Assembly (NCBI GenBank): GCA_963837325.1
Contig: CAWIMV010000002.1
Coordinates: forward strand, 310,001 to 374,000
Source of the DNA: CAVQKZ01 sp963837325
GTDB taxonomy: Bacteria; Actinomycetota; Actinomycetes; Mycobacteriales; Jatrophihabitantaceae
DNA length: 64,000 nucleotides
Direction of reading: 5' to 3'
Shown here: positions 33,105 to 40,894 of the stretch, piece by piece
How positions within the stretch are numbered: the first letter of the stretch is position 1
Layout: every line of letters begins with the position of its first letter
The notes under the pieces: generated by a model
What the model was told of the DNA's origin: nothing
What the model saw: only the letters and a program-made list of their open reading frames with translations
Databases searched by the model: none
Translations under genes and position numbers: made by a program

Positions 33105-34121
33105 GTGGACGATGACACGATCGCGGCGCCGGACATCGGCTTCGAGAAGATGCGGGCCATGCTCGGACGAGCCGCAGAACTGCGGGCCGACGAGCAGCGA
33201 CAGGTCGTCGACCTCCTCGACGAGGTGCGGGCGCGACTGAACCCGGTCGAGGAGTTCATCAACGTGAATCAAGAGCATCTCGCGTCGACCCACGGCACGG
33301 TGACGTCCATCCAAGAACGGCTGAACGCGCTGCCCGAGCGCAACGAAGTCAGCGTGATTGCCGAACGGCTCGACGAGGCGTTGGCCCGCATCGACGCCCA
33401 AGAAGAGGCGCTGCGCCAGGTCAGTGGCGTGGTGGCCGCCCTCAACGACCGCATCGGCCGCCCGCTCGACTCACTGGAAGCGCGGTTCGAGGGCGTGGCC
33501 GGGCGGTTCGAAGGTGTCGCCGGGCGGTTGGACGGCCTCGACGACCGGCTGCAACACCTGCACGGCCGGATGGATGAGTTGGACGGCCACGTCGACCGGA
33601 TCCAGGGCGGCGTCGACGGCCTACCCGCCGCGCTGGACCTGGCCGCCGTGCACCGGCGCTTCGACGAGCTGGCCGGCTCGGTCCACCAGCGCTTCGACGA
33701 CGACCTCGGTCGCGTGCACGGCCGGTTGGAGGAGCTGCTCGCCCGCCCGGTCGTCGATCCGGCCGAACGGCTCGACGGGCTCTCCTCCCGACTCGAGCAG
33801 CTCGGTGAGCGGGTCGACTCGCTGGTCGGCCAGGCCCGTTCCGTCGACGAGACCGTCCGCAACAACTTCGGTTCGCTGGCCGGCTCCGTCGAGAGCGGGA
33901 TCGACAAGCTGCACGGCGACGTCGTGGCCCGACCCGACCGCGACGAGTTGGCCCGCATCCTGCGCAAGGCCCAGCAGGACTCGGAGCGGCGGATCACCCA
34001 GCAGCTCGACAGCGTGCTGGCCGACTTCGCCGAGGTCGTGCTCGGCCAGAACCTCACGGCCAAGCCGGCTCGGACGCCCGCCCCACGCAAGCCGGCCAAG
34101 AAGCCCGACGCCGACGAGTAG
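33105..34121 (+). CDS. Long coiled-coil protein with basic Pro/Ala/Lys tail
   Basis: A 338-residue protein made mostly of heptad-like helices (about 20-310), with repeated units such as EARFEGVAGRFEGVAGRLDG and RLQHLHGRMDELDGHVDRI. The C-terminus (about 315-338) is a flexible tail KPARTPAPRKPAKKPDADE that recalls histone H1-like or polyhydroxyalkanoate-granule/nucleoid-binding tails. AGGAGAGG at 33087-33094 supports the GTG at 33105; a longer frame upstream overlaps the rhomboid gene and is not coding. It may be a scaffolding or DNA-associated protein. No enzymatic domain is visible. The tripled repeat cluster at 34145 lies just downstream. Confidence 0.75.
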   Translation: MDDDTIAAPDIGFEKMRAMLGRAAELRADEQRQVVDLLDEVRARLNPVEEFINVNQEHLASTHGTVTSIQERLNALPERNEVSVIAERLDEALARIDAQEEALRQVSGVVAALNDRIGRPLDSLEARFEGVAGRFEGVAGRLDGLDDRLQHLHGRMDELDGHVDRIQGGVDGLPAALDLAAVHRRFDELAGSVHQRFDDDLGRVHGRLEELLARPVVDPAERLDGLSSRLEQLGERVDSLVGQARSVDETVRNNFGSLAGSVESGIDKLHGDVVARPDRDELARILRKAQQDSERRITQQLDSVLADFAEVVLGQNLTAKPARTPAPRKPAKKPDADE

Positions 34122-34144
34122 CGGGCGCCCGATTTGGCGGCGGC

Positions 34145-34259
34145 TTTCCCCGCTGCTGACCGGTCGCCCCGCGCTTTTCCCCGCTGCTGACCGGTCGCCG
34201 CGCGCTTTTCCCCGCTGGTGACCGCTTCCGCGCGAAAAAACCGAACAGCAGCGGGGAAA
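34145..34259 (+). repeat. Second cluster of the ~20-bp motif: three direct and one inverted copy
   Basis: Direct copies of the motif TTTTCCCCGCTGCTGACCGG lie at 34145-34164, 34175-34195 and 34206-34224, and an inverted copy lies at 34244-34259. The order and number match the cluster at 2823-2939. It fills the gap between two convergent genes (ends 34121 and 34282), where the last two copies could form a bidirectional terminator-like stem. Confidence 0.85.
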
Positions 34260-34281
34260 TCAATGGGCGGGCCGCCAAAGT

Positions 34282-35091
34282 TCAGTCGAGCAGGTGCTTA
34301 CGCAATGCGGCGGCGTCGTCGTCGGTCCAGCCGTGCGCGCGCAACCAGCCGGGCGCGCCTCCGTAATTCTCGTCCAACGTGTCGAGCACGCGCTCGATGG
34401 TCGCGCGGCGCGGCCGGTGCCGGTCCATCGATTCCTTCTTGAGGTCATCGGCGTAGGTCGGCGACGCGCGCAAGCGGGCCAAGATCGCGTCGATGCGCTC
34501 CGCCGTCTGCTCGTAGTCCTCGACGATCGCTTCGCGGGTGACGCCCACCTCGGCCAAGGCCAGCGCGGTGACGACGCCGGTGCGGTCCTTGCCCGCTGCG
34601 CAGTGCACGATCGTCGCGCCGTCGGTGTCGGCGATCAGCCGCAGCGCGGCCACGACGGAGTCCGGCCGGTCGTCCAGGTAGCGCAGGTACACCCCGGCCG
34701 CCCCTTGGCGGGCACCGTCGCCCTCGCTCGGTTCGGTCCGCGGCCGGTTCTGCCACGGCAGCACCACGGGCGAGTCCTCGTCGAGCGCGGCGGCATCGGT
34801 GTTGTGGCCGGCTTCGGGGAACAGCGAGAGGTTCTGCACGTTGACCGACGGCTCGTGGGTGATCGGCCCAGGACCTTCAGCCTCGACCTCCACGCCGGTA
34901 CGCAGATCGGCGACGGAGCGCACATCGTGGTCATCGACGAGGGTCCGGACGTCGGCGACGCTCAGGCCCTGCAGGTTGTCGGAGCGGATGAATCGGTTGC
35001 GCTGCGTGTGCCGCCCATCCGCCGTCGGCAGGTCACCCAGATCGCGCACGTTGACCGCGCCGTCGAGCTCAATCCATCGCGATTGCGTCAC
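34282..35091 (-). CDS. Tyrosine/lipid-type protein phosphatase (PTP superfamily)
   Basis: A 269-residue cysteine-dependent phosphatase of the actinobacterial tyrosine-protein phosphatase (PtpB/Y_phosphatase3) group. The catalytic P-loop is HCAAGKDRTGV (CX5R, about residues 163-173). The N-terminal family signature NVRDLGDLPTADGRHTQRNR, the YLRYLDD segment and the C-terminal APGWLRAHGWTDDDAAAL are also present. It has no signal peptide, although relatives such as mycobacterial PtpB are exported. It would remove phosphate from Tyr, Ser/Thr or phosphoinositides. It lies just downstream of the fadE gene on the same strand, 30 nt apart. Confidence 0.9.
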   Translation of the reverse strand: MTQSRWIELDGAVNVRDLGDLPTADGRHTQRNRFIRSDNLQGLSVADVRTLVDDHDVRSVADLRTGVEVEAEGPGPITHEPSVNVQNLSLFPEAGHNTDAAALDEDSPVVLPWQNRPRTEPSEGDGARQGAAGVYLRYLDDRPDSVVAALRLIADTDGATIVHCAAGKDRTGVVTALALAEVGVTREAIVEDYEQTAERIDAILARLRASPTYADDLKKESMDRHRPRRATIERVLDTLDENYGGAPGWLRAHGWTDDDAAALRKHLLD

Positions 35092-35121
35092 TCGGCCAAG
35101 CCTACCGAGATCGCGGAATGG

Positions 35122-36960
35122 CTAGAACGCGGCTTCCGGGACGTCCATGAGCGAGTTGTCGGTCGACTCGGCCGTGGCGCGACGAGCGGCCAGTTCCGGC
35201 AGCACCGTCGATGCGAAGAATCGCGCCACCGCCGGCTTGCCCTCGTAGAACGCCCGATCCGCGTCGGACAACCCGTTCGAGTCGAGCTTGGTCAACGCCA
35301 CTGCGGCCTGGCGCAGCAGCAGATAGCCCACCATCAAGTCGCCCGCGGACAGCAGCAGTCGCGTGGTGTTCTGGCCGACCTTATAGACGTTGCGGACGTC
35401 CTCCTGCGCGCTCATCAGCTGCGCGAACATGGCCGCGACGATGCCGCCGAGATCCTCGAGGCCGTTCTGCACGGCAGCCCGTTCTTCCTTCAGCCGGCCT
35501 TCGTCGGCGATCGACTCCAGGAACTGGGTGATCTCGGCCGACAGCGCCCCGAGCGCGCCGCCCTTGTTCTTGACGATCTTGCGGAAGAAGAAGTCCTGAC
35601 CCTGGATCGCGGTCGTGCCCTCGTACAGCGTGTCGATCTTGGCATCGCGGATGTACTGCTCGAGCGGGTAGTCCTGCAGGTAGCCCGAGCCACCGTACGT
35701 CTGCAGGGCCTGGGCCAACTGGTCATAAGACCGCTCAGAGCCGGCGCCCTTGACGATCGGCAGCAGCAGGTCGTTGAGCGCCTCGTCGAGCGTCACGTCC
35801 TTGCCCTCGTGCGTGCCGGTGATGATGCGGTCCTGCGTGACCGCCGTGTAGAGCACCAGGGCCCGCATGCCTTCGGCGTAGGCCTTGTTGAGCATCAGGC
35901 TGCGCCGCACGTCGGGGTGATTGATGATCGTGACGCGAGGCGCCGTCTTGTCCGACGCCTGCGTGAGGTCCGCCGACTGCACTCGCAGCTTGGCGAAGTC
36001 GAGCGCGTTGAGGTAGCCGGTCGACAGGGTGGCGATCGCCTTGGTGCCCACCATCATGCGGGCGTGCTCGATGACCTGGAACATCTGGGCGATGCCGTCG
36101 TGCACGTCACCGACGAGCCAGCCGACCGCCGGGATCTCGGGGTTCTCGCCGAAGCGCAGCTCGCACGTGGTTGACGCCTTGAGCCCCATCTTGTGCTCGA
36201 CGTTGGTGACGAACGCGCCGTTGCGCTCGCCGAGCTCGCCGGTCTCCGGATCGAAGTGGAACTTCGGCACGACGAACAGCGACAGTCCCTTCGTGCCGGG
36301 GCCGGCACCTTCGGGCCGGGCCAGCACGAGGTGGACGATGTTCTCGGTGATGTCCTGCTCGGCCGACGTGATGAACCGCTTGACGCCCTCGATGTGCCAC
36401 GTGCCGTCGGGCTGCTCAATCGCCTTGGTGCGCCCGGCACCGACGTCCGAGCCGGCGTCGGGCTCGGTCAGCACCATCGTGGCGCCCCAGCCGCGGTCGA
36501 CCATCAGCTGCGCGATCTTCTTCTGCGCGTCGTTGCCGTTGGCGTAGAGGATCCCGGCGAACGGGGCGCCGGCCATATACATGTGCAGCGACGGGTTAGC
36601 ACCCAGGACCTGCTCGGCGATGGCCCACACCAGGGTGCGGGGCGCGAGCTGTCCGCCCAGCTCCGGCAGGGTCTCCAGGCGCCACCACTCGCTCTCGCGC
36701 AGGGCCTTCCAGGACTTCTTGAGTGACTCGGGCAGGTGCACCGAGTTGGTGTCAGGGTCGAAAACAGGCGGGTTTCGGTCGGCGTCGGCGAAGGATTCGG
36801 CCAGCGGGCCCTCGGCCAGCTTGGCGACCTCGCGGAGCATGCCGCGGGCGGTGTCCTCGTCGAGGTCCTCGAACGGAGCGGCGCCCAGCAGTTGGTCCGT
36901 GCCGAAGACCTCGAAGAGGTTGAACTCGATGTCGCGGACGTTGCTCTTGTAGTGGCCCAT
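35122..36960 (-). CDS. Acyl-CoA dehydrogenase, FadE5-like (long form)
   Basis: A 612-residue flavoenzyme catalysing the first step of beta-oxidation. The long C-terminal region (about 470-612) and the start MGHYKSNVRDIEFNLFEVFG match the mycobacterial FadE5/E. coli AidB-like long family. FAD/substrate segments are MVLTEPDAGSDVGAGRT and GVKRFITSAEQDITEN. The catalytic glutamate lies in IDTLYEGTTAIQGQDFFFRK. Two inverted repeats of GTTAC/GTAAC type lie 50-65 bp upstream, suggesting control by an acyl-CoA-responsive TetR protein. It is probably a housekeeping enzyme for long- and medium-chain fatty acids. The phosphatase gene follows 30 nt downstream. Confidence 0.93.
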   Translation of the reverse strand: MGHYKSNVRDIEFNLFEVFGTDQLLGAAPFEDLDEDTARGMLREVAKLAEGPLAESFADADRNPPVFDPDTNSVHLPESLKKSWKALRESEWWRLETLPELGGQLAPRTLVWAIAEQVLGANPSLHMYMAGAPFAGILYANGNDAQKKIAQLMVDRGWGATMVLTEPDAGSDVGAGRTKAIEQPDGTWHIEGVKRFITSAEQDITENIVHLVLARPEGAGPGTKGLSLFVVPKFHFDPETGELGERNGAFVTNVEHKMGLKASTTCELRFGENPEIPAVGWLVGDVHDGIAQMFQVIEHARMMVGTKAIATLSTGYLNALDFAKLRVQSADLTQASDKTAPRVTIINHPDVRRSLMLNKAYAEGMRALVLYTAVTQDRIITGTHEGKDVTLDEALNDLLLPIVKGAGSERSYDQLAQALQTYGGSGYLQDYPLEQYIRDAKIDTLYEGTTAIQGQDFFFRKIVKNKGGALGALSAEITQFLESIADEGRLKEERAAVQNGLEDLGGIVAAMFAQLMSAQEDVRNVYKVGQNTTRLLLSAGDLMVGYLLLRQAAVALTKLDSNGLSDADRAFYEGKPAVARFFASTVLPELAARRATAESTDNSLMDVPEAAF

Positions 36961-37009
36961 GGCCCCGACTCCCTGGTAGCTAGCCCACGCAGATCCGGTC
37001 GGACGCGCA

Positions 37010-37025
37010 GTTACCGGTCAGTAAC
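37010..37025. promoter_or_regulatory. Inverted repeat upstream of fadE (probable TetR-type operator)
   Basis: GTTAC (37010-37014), six spacer bases and GTAAC (37021-37025) form a perfect spaced palindrome 50 bp upstream of the fadE start on the minus strand. A second half-related pair, GTAAC with ATTAC, continues to 37039. The placement fits a promoter-overlapping repressor site. Confidence 0.6.
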
Positions 37026-37149
37026 ATCCAGGATATTACCCGCCGGTAGCCTCGTGCAACCGATCATCGCGAACTGTTAGCAGCGTCGCGGCGCGATTGT
37101 GCAACTTCCGGCGGCCGGAGAGCGCCAGAACTTGCCCAATCGGGGGCTA

Positions 37150-38361
37150 TCAGCTGAGGACGCGCAGCCGCACGGTCTCGGGCAGGGCGCGCAGTTGGGC
37201 CAGCATCTCGTCGGTATAGGTGGCGCTCACGTCGGTGACCACGTAGCCCAACTCGCCGCGGGTGCCGAGCAGTTGGGCCTCGACGTTCACCTTGTGCTCG
37301 GCCAGCACACCGTTGATCGTGGCCATGACGCCGGGCACGTTGTGGTGGATGATCACCAGCCGGCTGGTGTCCGGCGCCTGCGGCAGCGCGAGGCCGGGCA
37401 GATTGACGCTCATCGCGGTGGCGCCGTCGCGGGCGAAGTCCCGGAACTTCCCGGCCACGAAGCGCCCGATGTCCTGCTGGGCCTCCTCGGTCGACCCGCC
37501 GATGTGTGGGGTCAGGATCACGTTGGGCAGGCCGCGCAGTTCGGAGAGGAACTCATCGCCGCGGCCCTTCGGTTCGTTCGGGAAGACGTCGACGGCCGCG
37601 CCGGCGATGTGGCCGGAGCGGATGCGAGCGCTCAACGCGGCGTAGTCCACCACGAAGCCGCGCGACAGATTGAGGAACAGCGAACCCGAGCGCATCGCCG
37701 CGAATTGGTCCTCGCCGAACATCAGGTCGTTCGACGCCCGGCCGTCGACGTGCAGCGTCACGACGTCGGCCTGGCCCAGCAGGTCGTTCATCGACGTGCA
37801 CCGACGGGCGTTGCCGAGCGCGAGCTTGTCGGCGGTGTCGTAGTACAGCACCTTCATGCCGAGGTTCTCGGCCAGGACGGACAGCTGGGTGCCGATGTTG
37901 CCGTAGCCGACGATGCCCAGCGTGCGGCCGCGGATCTCGTGCGCGCCGTCGGCCGACTTGTCCCACACGCCGCCGTGCATCAAGGTGTTCTTCTCGGTCA
38001 GCCGGCGCGTCATCGAGATGATCTCGGCGATCGCCAACTCGACGACCGAGCGGGTGTTCGAGAACGGGGCGTTGAACACCGCGACCCCGCGTTGGGATGC
38101 GGCGTCGAGGTCGATCTGGTTCGTGCCGATGCAAAAGGCGCCGATCGCGACAAGATTGGGCGCGGCGTCGAGGACCCGCTCAGTGATGTGCGTCTTGGAC
38201 CGAAGGCCGAGGAGGGCGACGTCGCCGACGCGGGCCACCAACTCGTTCTCGTCGAGCGCCCGTCCGACCGACTCGACCTCGAAGCCGGCGGAAATGAGGA
38301 TTTCCTCCGCGTCGGGATGGATCTGTTCGAGCAGCAATACACGATTGGGTGCGTCGGTCAC
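37150..38361 (-). CDS. serA: D-3-phosphoglycerate dehydrogenase, short form with ACT domain
   Basis: A 403-residue enzyme for the first step of serine biosynthesis. The Rossmann motif is GIVGYGNIGTQLSVLAENLG (about residues 155-175). The catalytic residues lie in NLSRGFVVD (Arg), a Glu after AGAAVDVFPNEP and the His in LTPHIGGSTEEAQ. The C-terminal 75 residues are an ACT domain (IIHHNVPGVMATINGVLAEH), expected to bind serine. The length matches E. coli SerA (about 410) rather than the roughly 530-residue form with an intervening domain found in mycobacteria and many other actinomycetes. It may be a second or horizontally acquired SerA. Confidence 0.92.
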   Translation of the reverse strand: MTDAPNRVLLLEQIHPDAEEILISAGFEVESVGRALDENELVARVGDVALLGLRSKTHITERVLDAAPNLVAIGAFCIGTNQIDLDAASQRGVAVFNAPFSNTRSVVELAIAEIISMTRRLTEKNTLMHGGVWDKSADGAHEIRGRTLGIVGYGNIGTQLSVLAENLGMKVLYYDTADKLALGNARRCTSMNDLLGQADVVTLHVDGRASNDLMFGEDQFAAMRSGSLFLNLSRGFVVDYAALSARIRSGHIAGAAVDVFPNEPKGRGDEFLSELRGLPNVILTPHIGGSTEEAQQDIGRFVAGKFRDFARDGATAMSVNLPGLALPQAPDTSRLVIIHHNVPGVMATINGVLAEHKVNVEAQLLGTRGELGYVVTDVSATYTDEMLAQLRALPETVRLRVLS

Positions 38362-38387
38362 GACTACCGAGTCTAGGACAGACGCGA

Positions 38388-38422
38388 CGAGCCCCCGCCC
38401 GCATTTAGCGGGTGGGGGCTCG
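38388..38422 (-). terminator. Strong GC-rich hairpin terminator downstream of the GlsB-like gene
   Basis: CGAGCCCCCGCCCGC (38388-38402) pairs with GCGGGTGGGGGCTCG (38408-38422) over 15 positions with a single G-U pair and a five-base ATTTA loop. It lies between the end of the minus-strand GlsB-like gene and the serA start, so it would stop read-through into serA. There is no long U-tract on the minus strand; a TTTT follows on the plus strand. Confidence 0.75.
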
Positions 38423-38446
38423 CTGCGTTTTCAGTCAGGCGGTGAT

Positions 38447-38728
38447 TCAGATCCGCGAGACGCGCTTGCTGCCGCTGAACCGGCGGTACACGAGCAGCAC
38501 GATGACTGCGCCGACGACCGAGCCGATGATTCCGGACGGCTGCAGGGCGCCCTGGTTGGCGTCCTTGTGGAACAGGGCGTAACCGATGAAGCCCCCGACG
38601 AACGAACCGATGACACCGATCAAGATCGTGCCGCCGATGCCGATGGCGTCCCGGCCGGGAACGAGCAGACGGGCCAGTGCGCCGGCGATGAGGCCGACGA
38701 TCAGCAGGGTGATGATCAGGCCGAGCAT
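38447..38728 (-). CDS. GlsB/YeaQ/YmgE-family stress membrane protein
   Basis: A 93-residue small integral membrane protein (transglycosylase-associated family) with three hydrophobic helices. The conserved glycine-rich pattern is GLIAGALARLLVPGRDAIGI then IGVIGSFVGGFIGYALF. The C-terminus is basic (YRRFSGSKRVSRI). Members are induced by envelope, acid or salt stress; no enzyme activity is established. AGGAGG lies 6 nt before the ATG. It ends before the hairpin at 38388-38422. Confidence 0.9.
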   Translation of the reverse strand: MLGLIITLLIVGLIAGALARLLVPGRDAIGIGGTILIGVIGSFVGGFIGYALFHKDANQGALQPSGIIGSVVGAVIVLLVYRRFSGSKRVSRI

Positions 38729-38830
38729 TTTTCCTCCTGGGGGGAATCCGGTGTGGCCCGGGTTAGATACCCATTCCCGATCTGCTCAAACCGTCCTCGG
38801 CAACTAAGTGTCGGCTGTCGGTGCCAGGCC

Positions 38831-38859
38831 TTGACAATCGGAGCCGGCTCCGCCATTCT
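38831..38859 (+). promoter_or_regulatory. Promoter of the TetR gene, probable leaderless transcript
   Basis: TTGACA (38831-38836), 17 bp, then CATTCT (38854-38859) make a sigma-70/HrdB-type promoter. The ATG at 38867 is 8 nt after the -10, near the expected transcription start, and lacks a Shine-Dalgarno site. The imperfect palindrome CCTAATCATGTTAGG (38860-38874) overlaps the start and is a likely autoregulatory operator. Confidence 0.55.
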
Positions 38860-38866
38860 CCTAATC

Positions 38867-39481
38867 ATGTTAGGTACACCTACTCGTGATCGGCAGGCCG
38901 AACGCCGTGAGGCAACACAGCGGGAAATCCTCGAGGCAGCCTGGGCCATCGCGCGCGAGAACGGGCTGGCCGAACTGACGCTGCGCGAGGTCGCCGCCCG
39001 GGTCGGCATGCGGGCGCCATCGCTGTATACGCACTTCGAGTCCAAACATGCGATCTACGACGCGATGTTCGCTCAGGCCTGGACCGACTGCGAGCAGGCG
39101 ATGGAAGCTGCCGGCCAGCATCTACCCGCCGCTCCGCGACCAGCGCTCAAGCATGTGGCGCGAGCCTTCTTCGAGTTCACGGTCACTGACCTGGCTCGTC
39201 ACCAACTCATGAACCAGCGCACGATCGCCGGGTTCGAGCCGAGTCCGGAGGCCTACGCCCCGGCCGTGCGGGTGCTCGACCGCCTGCGCGACGTGATGAG
39301 CCGAATAGGAATTACTGACGACGAGGACATCGACCTCTATGTGGCCCTCGTCGGCGGCCTCATCGACGCCCAGCAGGCCAACGATCCCGGTGGCGACCGC
39401 TGGGCCCGCCTGCTCGACCGAACCATCGACATGTTCGCCGACAGCGTCGGACTGCCCCACGATCCCAGGAGACCAACATGA
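38867..39481 (+). CDS. TetR-family transcriptional regulator with WHG-like C-terminal domain
   Basis: A 204-residue repressor. The HTH is at about residues 18-64 (REILEAAWAIARENGLAELT, then LREVAARVGMRAPSLYTHFES), followed by a helical ligand domain. It is cotranscribed with the mycothiol-type enzyme gene, whose ATG overlaps its stop by 4 nt, so that enzyme is the likely target. The start at 38867 is taken because the promoter and palindrome sit directly before it; longer upstream frames are shadows of other genes. Confidence 0.88.
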   Translation: MLGTPTRDRQAERREATQREILEAAWAIARENGLAELTLREVAARVGMRAPSLYTHFESKHAIYDAMFAQAWTDCEQAMEAAGQHLPAAPRPALKHVARAFFEFTVTDLARHQLMNQRTIAGFEPSPEAYAPAVRVLDRLRDVMSRIGITDDEDIDLYVALVGGLIDAQQANDPGGDRWARLLDRTIDMFADSVGLPHDPRRPT

Positions 39482-40245
39482 GCGCACCATCTCGCACCCG
39501 CACCAACGCCGACGAGCTTCGGCGATCGCAGCTCGACCGGCCGACCGCAATGCGGCTCGCAGCCACTGAGTACGAGCGGTTCGCCGCTGCCCTCGCCGGG
39601 CTGAAAGACCCGGCCTGGTCGCAGCCCACTGATTGCCCCGGCTGGGACGTCCGCGCGGTCGCCGGTCATGTGCTCGGCATGGCCGAGATGGCCGCCTCGA
39701 TTCGCGAGGGCACCCGGCAACGCAAGGCGGCCATGCGGTCGGACGCGGTGTTCATCGATGCGCTGACCGACCTGCAGGTGCGTGAGCACGCCGGGCTCGC
39801 GCCACACGAGATCGTGGCTCGCCTGCGACGAGTCGGACCACGCGCCGCGCGAGGTCGACGCTGGACGCCCGGCTTGATCCGCCGTCGCCCGATGCCGGTG
39901 CCGCAGGAAATCGGTGGCGTCGAAGAATTGTGGTCACTCGGCTACCTCATCGACACCATCCTCACCCGCGACCCGTGGATGCATCGCATCGACATCTCCC
40001 GCGCGACGGGCCAGCCCATGATGTTGACGGCCGAGCACGACGGCGTCCTCGTCGCGGATGTGGTGGCGGAATGGGCACAGCGGCACGGCCAGCCCTACGC
40101 ATTGCACCTGACCGGGCCGGCCGGCGGCGAGTGGTCGACCGGTGTCGCCGGTGCGCGCTTAGAACTCGACGCGATCGACTTCTGCCGGATCCTGTCTGGC
40201 CGCGGGCGCGGCGAGGGTTTGCTCGCTATCGAGGTGCCGTTCTGA
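39478..40245 (+). CDS. Mycothiol-dependent maleylpyruvate isomerase/DinB-family protein
   Basis: A 255-residue protein of the mycothiol-dependent (MDMPI/DinB_2) family. The N-terminal four-helix bundle contains DCPGWDVRAVAGHVLGMAEM (about residues 51-70), with the first metal-binding histidine. Further histidines occur in RDPWMHRIDISRATG. Members conjugate or isomerise electrophiles using mycothiol, a thiol found only in actinomycetes, which supports the taxonomic reading. It is coupled to the TetR gene by ATGA. The substrate is unknown. Confidence 0.83.
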   Translation: MSAPSRTRTNADELRRSQLDRPTAMRLAATEYERFAAALAGLKDPAWSQPTDCPGWDVRAVAGHVLGMAEMAASIREGTRQRKAAMRSDAVFIDALTDLQVREHAGLAPHEIVARLRRVGPRAARGRRWTPGLIRRRPMPVPQEIGGVEELWSLGYLIDTILTRDPWMHRIDISRATGQPMMLTAEHDGVLVADVVAEWAQRHGQPYALHLTGPAGGEWSTGVAGARLELDAIDFCRILSGRGRGEGLLAIEVPF

Positions 40246-40247
40246 CC

Positions 40248-40264
40248 GACCGGCCGAGCCGGTC
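40248..40264. terminator. Hairpin between convergent genes
   Basis: GACCGGC (40248-40254), CGA and GCCGGTC (40258-40264) form a perfect 7-bp stem, 2 nt after the stop of the mycothiol-type gene and 5 nt from the end of the convergent VOC gene. It may serve both as a bidirectional terminator, without a U-tract. Confidence 0.5.
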
Positions 40265-40269
40265 CGGAG

Positions 40270-40803
40270 TCAGCCGGCGGCGGGTGCGGCCAGCCGGCTG
40301 ATGCCGACACCGCCGGGCGTTTCGGCGCCGTACCGGGCGATCTCGCGGCCCAGGTCGAGCGGTCGGATCGTCGTGCGACCAGCTCGGGCCGCATCGTCGA
40401 GCAGGTCGGCCGGCACGATCCACGCGATCTCAAATTCCAGGCCGTCGGGGTCGTGGCCGTACAGCGACTTGGTGGTGCTGTGATCCGACGCGCCGCTCAG
40501 TGCACCCGCCGCGGTCAGCCGTTCGGCCAGCGCCTGCAGGTCTCCCAGCGTGTCGACCTCCCACGCCAGGTGATAAAGCCCGACGCTCGTGCGCCCGGCC
40601 CCGCTCGCGGTCGCTGCGTCGCCGATCTCGAAGAGGCCGAGATCGTGATCGTTCGTCGAGTCGGGCGCGCGCAGGAACGCCGCACCGCGTAACTCGTCCA
40701 TGCCGTCGAGGGGCACAAAACCGAGCACATCCCGGTAAAACCGAGAGCTGGTCTCGACATTGCGGACGTAGAGCACGGCGTGGTTGAGCCGATGGATGGC
40801 CAC
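40270..40803 (-). CDS. VOC-family ring-cleavage dioxygenase/glyoxalase-like protein
   Basis: A 177-residue VOC protein. The first module has HRLNHAVLYVRNVETSSRFY and the metal ligand pattern continues with the histidine in VGLYHLAWEVDTL and a glutamate in DPDGLEFEIAWIV, as in catechol-2,3-dioxygenase (CatE) relatives. GAGGAG at 6 nt decides for GTG at 40803; an ATG at 40824 has no ribosome binding site. It is divergent from a MarR gene with a perfect palindrome between them, as in quinone/phenol-responsive MarR (MhqR-like) systems. A role in detoxifying aromatic diols or quinones is inferred. Confidence 0.85.
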   Translation of the reverse strand: MAIHRLNHAVLYVRNVETSSRFYRDVLGFVPLDGMDELRGAAFLRAPDSTNDHDLGLFEIGDAATASGAGRTSVGLYHLAWEVDTLGDLQALAERLTAAGALSGASDHSTTKSLYGHDPDGLEFEIAWIVPADLLDDAARAGRTTIRPLDLGREIARYGAETPGGVGISRLAAPAAG

Positions 40804-40843
40804 GATGGACTCCTCACTGGACATACACAGCTTATCGAGTTTA

Positions 40844-40859
40844 AGTTGAATATTCAACT
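40844..40859. promoter_or_regulatory. Perfect 16-bp palindrome: probable MarR operator
   Basis: AGTTGAATATTCAACT is a perfect palindrome midway between the divergent VOC (start 40803) and MarR (start 40895) genes. Its AT-richness against the GC-rich surroundings and its position at both promoters are typical of a MarR-family binding site that controls both genes. Confidence 0.8.
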
Positions 40860-40894
40860 GTTGCGACGGCGATATATTCACCTATCCTCGGCGG

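Noticed and set aside
34294..36174. 626-codon open frame on the plus strand opposite the phosphatase and fadE genes
   Set aside because: It is antisense to two clear genes, is rich in Arg/Gly/His/Val without domain motifs, and results from the lack of stops in GC-rich DNA.
37099..38376. 425-codon open frame on the plus strand opposite serA
   Set aside because: Mirror of the serA coding strand with no recognisable domain; serA has complete catalytic motifs.
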